Source: Candidatus Sumerlaeota bacterium (GTDB lineage Bacteria > CG03 > SLGR01). Taken from it: DNA of 6,824 nucleotides. The notes below the pieces were generated by a model, which was given only the letters and a program-made list of their open reading frames with translations, was not told where the DNA came from and searched no databases. Within the stretch, counting starts at the first letter, position 1, and every line of letters begins with the position of its first letter. Shown here in pieces: positions 1-6,500 of this stretch. The stretch is taken from assembly GCA_007136585.1 (NCBI GenBank), contig SLGR01000233.1, forward strand, positions 1 to 6,824, read 5' to 3'. Made by a program: the position numbers and the translations under genes.

Positions 1-262
1 AGAAAGTAAGCCTTCCTTTACGTTTTCTTACGGTACCTACGATTTCCTTAGAGGCCCGCTTTACTATCCGCAGTATCCTTCCTTCCGGCTTCGGGCTCTT
101 AGGATGCGATATTATCTCAACATCCACAATATCGTTATCCATAGCGCTTCTATGGTTTTTCCTTTTTATATAAATGTCGGGTTTCACCCCGTCATCGCGT
201 ATAAGAAACCCGAACCCTGACCGGTTTCTGTCCAACTTTCCTCTTACAACTTTTTGTTTCAT
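1..262 (-). CDS. rnr: RNase R / RNase II family 3'-5' exoribonuclease, N-terminal part only
   Basis: The first 87 codons of a gene that continues past base 1. The protein begins MKQKVVRGKLDRNRSGFGF and goes on with DIYIKRKNHRSAMDNDIVDVE and PEGRILRIVKR. This is the first OB-fold (cold-shock-like) RNA-binding domain of RNase R: the GFGF turn, the D-x-Y/F-I strand, the 'AM.nD.V.V' segment and the 'EGrilrIv.R' segment that precedes the second OB fold. Family members degrade structured RNA from the 3' end in the cytoplasm; the catalytic RNB and S1 domains lie outside the window. The start is fixed because the codon directly before the ATG is an in-frame TAG (265-263). A weak Shine-Dalgarno GGGG lies at 275-272, 9 bases upstream. 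The protein opens directly with the OB fold, so it lacks the N-terminal helix-turn-helix of long RNase R forms. RNase R is preferred to RNase II from the basic, GFGF-containing OB fold, but the two cannot be fully separated on this fragment. Confidence 0.85.
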   Translation of the reverse strand, partial: MKQKVVRGKLDRNRSGFGFLIRDDGVKPDIYIKRKNHRSAMDNDIVDVEIISHPKSPKPEGRILRIVKRASKEIVGTVRKRKGRLTF

Positions 263-321
263 CTAAAAATACCCCAAAATACCTTTACAGACACCGGCGG
301 CACGGGTTTCCGGGTTTGTTG

Positions 322-334
322 CGTCATGATGACG
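322..334. repeat. 13-base perfect palindrome, possible operator or hairpin
   Basis: CGTCAT-G-ATGACG, six-base arms around a single central base. On the minus strand it lies about 60-72 bases before the rnr start. Flanking GGGTT (312-316) and AACCC (336-340) can also pair around it, with an unequal internal loop, so an extended stem-loop over 312-340 is possible. It could be a dimeric repressor site or a leader hairpin; function is not shown. Confidence 0.4.
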
Positions 335-346
335 GAACCCCTCGGA

Positions 347-361
347 GCAACCGCAGGTTGC
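347..361. repeat. 15-base inverted repeat with 3-base loop
   Basis: GCAACC-GCA-GGTTGC: perfect six-base arms around a three-base loop, 12 bases from the neighbouring palindrome at 322-334. In a transcript reading toward rnr the two would form consecutive hairpins. No T run follows on either strand, so it is not a standard terminator. Confidence 0.45.
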
Positions 362-419
362 GAGAATGAGGAAAACCGTGACGGCGGGGGCTCCCAGGAT
401 ATTTTCATATCTTTTTGTG

Positions 420-448
420 AGTATAAACCCATGGACGTTTCATCTTAA
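420..448 (-). promoter_or_regulatory. Possible sigma-70 promoter for rnr
   Basis: On the minus strand TTAAGA (448-443) is followed by a 17-base spacer and TATACT (425-420). These match the -35 and -10 consensus at 4 of 6 and 5 of 6 positions with ideal spacing. Transcription would begin near 413, giving rnr an untranslated leader of about 150 bases that includes the palindromes at 347-361 and 322-334. The match is found by eye in a short AT-rich patch and may be chance; the sigma-factor preference of this organism is unknown. Confidence 0.35.
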
Positions 449-472
449 AATTCACTTACATAATACCGGCGG
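437..472 (-). repeat. Imperfect copy of the rnr initiation region
   Basis: On the minus strand the segment 472-437 (CCGCCGGT, TGTAAG, TTTTAAGATGAAAC in order) resembles 300-256 at the rnr start (CCGCCGGT, TGTAAA, TTTTTAGATGAAAC), with the middle differing in sequence and length (36 versus 45 bases). The upstream copy carries its own ATG (443-441), which opens only 12 codons before a stop at 407-405. It may be a decayed duplication, a leader peptide, or chance similarity. Confidence 0.3.
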
Positions 473-475
473 TAT
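463..475. repeat. 13-base perfect palindrome near the end of the envelope operon
   Basis: ATACCG-G-CGGTAT, 40 bases past the stop of the TPR/HEAT gene and just upstream of the possible rnr promoter at 448-420. The position would suit a protein-binding site overlapping the upstream side of that promoter, or a weak 3'-end hairpin for the operon. There is no T run. Confidence 0.35.
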
Positions 476-514
476 GTTAACATTTTTCAGGGCAGAGTTC
501 CAACCCCGGGTTTT

Positions 515-1723
515 TCAGGTAACCCATCCCTCGCTCCTGGCCTGTTTCTTTATATCCGCAGCGGCTCTTTTAACCTCTGAGGATGAGTCTTTTTCGGCTA
601 AAAGGCCGAGGGTTTTTATGGCTGCTTTCTTTACCTGATACTCTTTATCCCCGGAAAGAGCTTTCAGAACATTCAGCGCGTCTCCGGACTTCAGGTACCC
701 GGCAAGCTCTCCGGCCCAGAGCCTTACCCAGGGATTGGGGTCAGATGCCATCCTTGAGACAAGGCCAGCGGCGCCGCTGTAATTGGACTTTTCAAGTGAC
801 CGGAAACTGCGGTATATCTCGGCCCGCTGCTCCTCTTCTTTCCGGGAGGAGGAAATTTCGGGTTCCGGGACAAACCTGGGCGGAGTTTTCTCCCGGCTGC
901 TCAGGGTCTGGGTAAGTATCCTGGAATACTCCTTTTTTATCTTCTTCTCCCTGAGAAGCTCGCTGTTCTTCCTGCTGTGTTCCTCGGCCTTTTTTTCCAT
1001 CTCGCGGGCAAGTTCCTCTTTTCTGCGGCGGCGCATCTCTTCCTCCATCCGCCTTATCTTCTCATCGGCACCCTGTGTCACCGCCTCAAGGCTGTACCTG
1101 CTGGTCTCTGAAATTTTCTTAACCCATAGACCGGTCATTACCATAAATACTATCAGTACAAACCCGGCGGCCCCCGCCACATAATAAATCCCGTATCCGG
1201 GTTCCTGCTTTTCCGATATCAATATCGGTCTCAGAAGCTCAAGTTCCCTTACCGTTATGGTCTCAGGCGGCTCTCTTATTATCTTAACCCGCTCCTCCTG
1301 GCGTTCCCTGTGTTCCCTGTGCAACCCCGAAAACACCTCCCCCGTCTCTTCCGTGTCAGGAAGTTCACCAACCTCATCCTCGGGGTGCAGTATTGAATAT
1401 AGCATTCCGTGTATCCCTGCTATATTCTCATCTTCCGGCTTTATCTCTTTCGCCTTTTCTATAAGCTCAAAAGCCTTACCGTACTCCTCTTTTTCGTAAT
1501 ACCTGCCGGCCTCAATTACCAGCACCTCGCTGTAGAGGTTTATAACCTCCCGCCTATCCGGCTCTTCGGAGTAGGCTTTCTCAAGCCGGGTAAGGGCATC
1601 TCCAAATCTGCCGTCAAGGTAATAATTAAGAGCCTCACGGTAATCCCCCCGCCCAAAAACCGGGTAAATAATGATACATACAAGTAATGCGGATACGGAT
1701 ACTATCTTTGAGCTGATATTCAT
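515..1723 (-). CDS. Inner-membrane TPR / coiled-coil / HEAT-repeat protein
   Basis: A 402-residue protein of unnamed family. Residues 1-24 form a signal peptide or first membrane anchor (hydrophobic VSALLVCIIIYPVFG). Residues 26-112 are alpha-helical TPR-like repeats (pattern ALNYYLDGRFGDALTRLEKA, then YYEKEEYGKAFELIEKAKEI). An acidic linker follows, then a clear transmembrane helix at about 178-201 ending in WVKK. Residues 214-270 are a highly charged coiled coil, and 315-395 hold HEAT-like repeats (DPNPWVRLWAGELAGYL; DKEYQVKKAAIKTLGLLA). Basic residues after the membrane helix suggest an outside TPR part and a cytoplasmic coiled coil plus HEAT part; this topology is inferred. The ATG start overlaps the TAA of the barrel gene by one base (TAATG), with AGGGAG (1740-1735) 11 bases upstream. 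TPR and HEAT units are protein-binding scaffolds, so a bridging role is likely; no catalytic motif is visible. Confidence 0.85.
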   Translation of the reverse strand: MNISSKIVSVSALLVCIIIYPVFGRGDYREALNYYLDGRFGDALTRLEKAYSEEPDRREVINLYSEVLVIEAGRYYEKEEYGKAFELIEKAKEIKPEDENIAGIHGMLYSILHPEDEVGELPDTEETGEVFSGLHREHRERQEERVKIIREPPETITVRELELLRPILISEKQEPGYGIYYVAGAAGFVLIVFMVMTGLWVKKISETSRYSLEAVTQGADEKIRRMEEEMRRRRKEELAREMEKKAEEHSRKNSELLREKKIKKEYSRILTQTLSSREKTPPRFVPEPEISSSRKEEEQRAEIYRSFRSLEKSNYSGAAGLVSRMASDPNPWVRLWAGELAGYLKSGDALNVLKALSGDKEYQVKKAAIKTLGLLAEKDSSSEVKRAAADIKKQARSEGWVT

Positions 1724-3219
1724 TATTCGGAAAGCTCCCTTAATCGTCTTACCCGCCGCAGAAGAGAAAGCGCGTGACTGTTATCGGGGCTTATCTCAAG
1801 CAGTCTTTCAAGGATTCCTTCGGCTTTAGAGTATTCGCCTTCAAGTACGCTGTGCCTTGCCTCGGCAAGGTGCCTTATTATTACTGCCTGGGTGTACTGG
1901 GGGTGGTCCCTCCCGGCCCTTGAAGCCTCACGGGCCGCTCTGGCGTACTCTCCGCTCTCATAGGCAGCCATCATCCTTCCGAAAGAAAATTCCTTACGGA
2001 GGTCCTCCTGTATCATACCGAGAAGATCTCTTGCGTCGGGACTGTCGGGGTTATCCCTGAGTATCCTCCGCAAGGCGGATTCCGCCCGGTCGTATTCTCC
2101 CCTGTTTATATCAAGGGCGGCCTCTATAAGAGCCTCAAGCTCCCTGTTCTTTCTCCTGGCTTCTTCAAGCTCGCTGTCCAGTTCCCTTCTTTGCCGGTCA
2201 AACCGGCTTAAGAAATCCCGCTGCCTCTCATCTTTCCAATCCTCAAAGACCTCTTCCCTCCGCCGGAGCAGCCTCTCCCTTCTTTCAAGCTCCTTCTCAA
2301 GGGCTGTCGGAAGGTAACCGAAACTTACCGCCACTCCGGCGCTGTGAAAGAACCCCATTCCCGAATACCGCAGCGTATATGAGTAAGAAAACCTATCCGT
2401 TACCAGCCCTATCCCGCAGCTGACTCCCTTGTAACTTGCGCCTGCCCGGATACGCAACATATCCAGTACCACGTACTCGGCTCCGGTATGCCAGCGCATC
2501 AAGGTATAATCCCCGGCCGCGTCAATTAATTCAATATCCGCCGCCCCGAGAAGAGCGCGGTTTAAGAAATACCCTGATATCCCTGCCCGTATATTCAGAG
2601 GGAACCTCTCCGTATCGCGGTAAAGTTTCAACCCGGGTGAGATAATATTCTGTATTCTGAACCCGGCCGAGACGTCATCCGAAACGCTGTAAATCACCCC
2701 GGCATCGGCCCCCCACGCCGAACCCCCGAAACCGGCTATCTGTTTATTTATGAACTTAAGGTTTATCCCGGCGCCCAGGTTTTCCGCCAGGGAGCGGCTC
2801 AGGTTGAGCAGCAACACCCTCTCCTCTTCTCGGAAACTCCCTTCCGCTCCTCCCCAGATATTCCTTCTCTCCGCCTCTCCGGAAGTAAGAGTGATCAGCC
2901 CTATACCCGCGGAGGAGCCCAGTATTAGAGGGTAGGAATAAAATACCGAAGCATAGCTCCCCCTCATCGGAAGCGGCGTATAAAAAACCGAGATACTCTG
3001 ATGCCCCGTAAAAGAAGTGGAAGCAGGGTTATAGTATAACCCTGCCGCCTCCCGGGAAAGGGATGCGTAAGCGTCCCCCATTGCCAGGGCCTTTGGAGAA
3101 GCGGTAAAGGAGGAAAGCCTCTCCCCGGGAACCCCTCCCGCCTCCGGAGAGTTGTAAAACCCGCCGGCAGGGCGAAAAGAGAAACATATTATCAGAAGCA
3201 GTTCAGTCAGTCGCCTCAA
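1723..3219 (-). CDS. PorV/PorQ-type (UPF0164-like) outer-membrane barrel with C-terminal coiled coil and TPR repeats
   Basis: A 498-residue protein in three parts. Residues 1-20 are a Sec signal peptide (RRLTELLLIICFSFRPAGG). Residues 30-303 are an outer-membrane beta barrel of the PorV/PorQ kind: the hallmark 'ASPKALAMGDAYASLSREA' then 'LYYNPAS' near residues 40-67, followed by alternating aromatic and glycine-rich strands. Residues 306-365 form a charged coiled coil, and 366-490 hold TPR-like repeats (GEYDRAESALRRILRDNPDS; GEYSKAEGILERLLEISPDN). Family barrels end at about residue 300, so the tail of nearly 200 residues is an addition, probably periplasmic. The start is TTG: an in-frame TAA lies only four codons upstream (3231-3229), AAGG at 3230-3227 is well spaced, and the signal peptide begins at once. 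It overlaps the receiver gene by 17 bases and the next gene by 1. PorV is the outer-membrane shuttle of type IX secretion; whether this relative has that role is unproven. Confidence 0.85.
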   Translation of the reverse strand: MRRLTELLLIICFSFRPAGGFYNSPEAGGVPGERLSSFTASPKALAMGDAYASLSREAAGLYYNPASTSFTGHQSISVFYTPLPMRGSYASVFYSYPLILGSSAGIGLITLTSGEAERRNIWGGAEGSFREEERVLLLNLSRSLAENLGAGINLKFINKQIAGFGGSAWGADAGVIYSVSDDVSAGFRIQNIISPGLKLYRDTERFPLNIRAGISGYFLNRALLGAADIELIDAAGDYTLMRWHTGAEYVVLDMLRIRAGASYKGVSCGIGLVTDRFSYSYTLRYSGMGFFHSAGVAVSFGYLPTALEKELERRERLLRRREEVFEDWKDERQRDFLSRFDRQRRELDSELEEARRKNRELEALIEAALDINRGEYDRAESALRRILRDNPDSPDARDLLGMIQEDLRKEFSFGRMMAAYESGEYARAAREASRAGRDHPQYTQAVIIRHLAEARHSVLEGEYSKAEGILERLLEISPDNSHALSLLRRVRRLRELSE

Positions 3220-3577
3220 GGGTCCGCCTTATCTCCCTGCGCAGAACCTTCAGGGTAAAAGGTTTCTCAAGGAACCCCGCCACCCTGTCTTCACCGTCCG
3301 AAGAGAAAAGCCCTCTCACGTTAGGGCGTCCGGTTATTATTATGACCGGTATATCCTTAAGCGCCTTATCACTTTTCATACTCCGGTTAAGCTCCGCCCC
3401 GTTCATTCGGGGCATCATAACGTCAATAAGGGCAAGAGCCGGCGGGTCCCGCCTCATAAGATCCAACGCTGATTTCCCGTCCTCCGCGCTTACTATCTCG
3501 TAACCCTCCAGCCCCTCGCTTAGAACTTCCACAACATCCGGATCGTCTTCTGCGATAAATATTTTTTTTCTGTTCAT
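3203..3577 (-). CDS. Stand-alone CheY-like response-regulator receiver
   Basis: A 124-residue protein that is one receiver domain and nothing else. The acidic pocket is at E10-D11-D12 (IAEDDPD), the phospho-acceptor aspartate at D52 (LALIDVMMPRMNG), the switch threonine at T82 (VIIITG) and the conserved lysine at K105 (FLEKPF). All catalytic residues are intact, so it should accept phosphate from a histidine kinase and act in the cytoplasm through protein contacts. There is no DNA-binding or enzymatic output domain and no kinase gene in the window. The ATG overlaps the stop of the surface-protein gene as ATGA, with AGGAG at 3589-3585 seven bases upstream. Its tail overlaps the start of the barrel gene by 17 bases. 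A run of eight A residues lies in codons 3-6 (3569-3562). The partner cannot be named; the neighbouring TPR/HEAT protein is one candidate. Confidence 0.93.
   Translation of the reverse strand: MNRKKIFIAEDDPDVVEVLSEGLEGYEIVSAEDGKSALDLMRRDPPALALIDVMMPRMNGAELNRSMKSDKALKDIPVIIITGRPNVRGLFSSDGEDRVAGFLEKPFTLKVLRREIRRTLEATD
3227..3230 (-). promoter_or_regulatory. Ribosome binding site for the TTG start of the barrel gene
   Basis: AAGG sits seven bases before the TTG at 3219-3217, inside the 3' end of the receiver gene. It partly overlaps the in-frame TAA (3231-3229) that rules out any longer protein, and so settles the unusual start codon. Confidence 0.65.
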
Positions 3578-6500
3578 CTTACAACTCCTATAAGAAACTC
3601 TTCCTTCCTGCTACCCCGCCTTGATAGAACCGCGTAGTACATACCCGAGGCCACGGGCATCCCCCGGGAGTTAAGACCGTCCCAGGTAAAGACCGCGGTA
3701 GAACCCTGCGGAGAACCCTCAAACTCTTTCTCCATACTCCTGACAAGCTCTCCTGTCTGAGTATATATATCAAGCGTAAGCTCCATCCTCTCAGTAAGGG
3801 CAAACCTTATCACCGCTTCCTGGTCTCCGGGATGAAAGGGGTTGGGATAAACGATTATCCCGGAGAGCTTTTTATCAAGCGGATTCAGGGGGCGTATCGC
3901 GTATATCCCCGGGGAGTCTATCATAGCGCCGACCCTTGGAATTGAACTTACGGAAAAACTCTCCCTGGGTTTCCATATCCCCACATCTTCCGAAAGGCTG
4001 AAGACCGAAAGGAACCTGGCGTCAATATCCATACCCCGGACAAACCCTCCGCTGTCGGTCTCGTATTCAAACTCCAGTTCCACGGGTCTCAGAAACTCGC
4101 TGATCTCATTCTTTTCGTAATCATAGGCTGAGACGGAGACAGCCCTGACAGTCTCTCCGCCGGTAAGAGGGTCGGATACACCCGCCCGGTCCGCAGTGGA
4201 GGTATCTTTATCCGGTTCTCCGAGTTTCAGGAGCGCCGGGGAGGAAAAGGTATTCCTGTATACCCGCGCAGAAGCCGCGCCCGGCATCTCCAGAGAAGTC
4301 TCGGAATCTTCCTCAAGAAGCCGGGCAAAACTGAAAACCCTCTCACCCAGCAGGGGATGCCCCACCGAATCAACTATCCCTGTAGAGAGCCTTACAGTAT
4401 ATACCCGCGACGCCTCCAGTGGAGAACCCTCCTGTGGTATAAGGTTCAAGGCCCCTTCCTTATCATCATAGCTTACGCGGTACCTGGCGTAACCGCCGTA
4501 GTTATCGGTCAGAGTTATGTGGTTTGCAAGTATCACGTAAGGATCGGGGGCCTTGTTTAATTTTATCTGAATCGTCTCGGTCCCTGTCATCACCTTCCAG
4601 TCTCCGTCCCGGGGAAAAGTCCCGACGACCCTTATGGGGTTCAGATTAACGGCAAACCTCTGACTCTCACGGCTTTCCCGAAGAATCATCTCCCGGTCCG
4701 ATGCCACTACCCGCCAGTAGTAGAGGGTCTCGTCCTCAAGCTCAAGTTCGTGCGAGGTGCCTTTAAGCCCGGGGTACTCCGTGTACGGGACAAAATCCGG
4801 GTTTTCGGATATCTGAAGAGAATACTCAACCTCTCCGCCGTCCGGATCCGGGGCCTCTTCCCAGGTAAAGATTACCCGAGTGCTGTAGATAAACTGACCT
4901 TCAATCGGGGAAATGAGACTGAACTCCTCGGGAGGCTCCCTTGTATTTGATATGCTGAACCGCCCGGAAGTGTCGCTCCCCGTAAGTCCGCCGCTGTCAA
5001 CCGCTGTGACCTTGACTATCGTATCTTCCGAGTCCGGAAAATTTCCCGTCCCCCATTCATAGGGAATATTCCACTCCGGAACATAGTTCTCCAGAACAGT
5101 GAAACTCCTTCCCCCGTCGGTGGAGACTGAGATTATAAAATAGACCGTATCTGTTTTATTAGGATCGGACCATTCCCAGTCTATGCTCTGTACGCCGCTA
5201 AAGGATTCGCCGCCTCGGGGTGAGTTAAGGCTGACCTCGGGGGGCTCGTTATGGTTTGATATCCTGACCGGCCCGAAATACGATTCGGTTTCAAGCCCGC
5301 GCTGGTCCCTTGCCGTGAACCTCACAAGATACCCGGGGGCGTTCCGTACATACCTCGTATCCCATTCATACTCCGGTTCTTTTATACCCGTTGCGGCCGT
5401 TATACTGTAAGGCATACCCTCCCCCTCAGACAGGTGTATATCAACCTCGTGGTAATCCTCCGGGTCCGGGTCGGTCACCTCCCATATGAAACTTATAAAG
5501 GAAGAACCCGTATCCGTTGCCGATCCCCACTCGTTTGGAAGTTCCGACAGAATCTCTATTTCAGGCGGGGAATTGGTCCGGCAGGCCGACGGCTCAGGCA
5601 GCTCGCTCAGGTTACCGGCCTCGTCCTGAATCCGGACCGCGAACCAGTAGGTGACGGCATCTTTGAGCCCTGTTACCGTAAAACTCTCCTCCTCTCCCTT
5701 AATAAAACCTTCCGGATGGAAAACAGCTTCATTGGATTCGGAGATATCCCAGCGTGTCTCGTTGTCAACCGGCCAGGTTTCAGACCACCTGATACGGTAT
5801 AAAACCCCCTCGTCCGGGACCGTCCAGCTCAGCCTTACCGCCCCGCTTAAGTACCCCGGCCGCTCGGACTCAAAAGTTCCGATCCCCTCCGGGGGAACCG
5901 TATCTATATATATAGACCATATATCGGAATACTCCCCGTATTCTAAACCGTCAAAGGCCCTTACTCTCCAGTAATAAGGGCCCCCGTGATCCAGGGTCAA
6001 CCGGGTATAACTTGGCGAGACGGTCTCTTTGACCCCGCTCGTGGAAGCCAGAATACTCTCAAACCCCTTATCGGATGCGACCTCCAGCTCGTAGGTGAGA
6101 GTATCCGAGTCCCCGTCCGGGGCGTTATACCAGGCAAGCCGGGCGGGGCGCGCATTTGTCAGACCCCCGTCTTCGGCCGAGGAGTAGGGGGGGCCGGCCG
6201 GGGACGGGGGACCCGGAACGTGGTTGTATGTAATTGAAGCAGATACAAGAGTAAACGGGTCCTCAGATCCGGGTTTATCTGATTCAAGGAAAAACCTGTA
6301 CCGAAAATAACGGTTATTATTAAGGGTCTCGGAGACCGGGCCTGGTTCAGTATAATACGTATATGGCGATCCGCCTGGTCCGGTAAACCCGGCGGGGTCC
6401 TGGTCCCCGGAAGCGGCTATCTGGAACCGGACCGACCCTCCCCCCCCGGAGGTCTCAAAATCAATACTCTCGTAAATCAGTTTGGTCTCAACGGGGCCGG

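Larger units (their letters stand above)
263..514. other. Intergenic region between the envelope operon and rnr
   Basis: A 252-base gap after the TPR/HEAT gene and before rnr, the only sizeable non-coding stretch in the window. It holds three perfect short palindromes (322-334, 347-361, 463-475), a possible promoter (448-420 on the minus strand) and an imperfect second copy of the rnr start region (472-437). It also holds a short reading frame (439-263, minus) that resembles a lipoprotein N-terminus but has no usual start codon. I see no classical rho-independent terminator: no GC-rich stem followed by a T run on the minus strand after the stop at 515. No tRNA, CRISPR or transposon ends were found. 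Confidence 0.7.

Noticed and set aside
501-515. AACCC/GGGTT inverted repeat followed by a T run on the plus strand, as a terminator
   Set aside because: The loop would be a single base or the stem only four pairs, and it faces the plus strand, where no gene ends.
254-638. Plus-strand open frames at 254-448 and 366-638
   Set aside because: They cross the gap and the antisense of the TPR/HEAT gene, have no domain pattern and are explained as shadows.
783-1184. Plus-strand frame of 133 codons rich in Ser, Leu and Phe
   Set aside because: It is antisense to the coiled-coil part of the TPR/HEAT gene; the Ser/Phe/Leu-rich content is what a Glu/Lys/Arg-rich coiled coil gives in reverse.
1303-1320. 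Nine-base tandem duplication encoding HREHRE
   Set aside because: It is only two copies inside a low-complexity linker and probably trivial replication slippage.
3588-3803. Minus-strand 71-codon frame inside the surface-protein gene
   Set aside because: It lies in another frame over the conserved FlgD-like domain and shows no recognisable protein.
5434-5974. Overlapping plus-strand frames of 107-122 codons
   Set aside because: They are antisense to well-supported Fn3-like modules, have no ribosome site and overlap each other in different frames.
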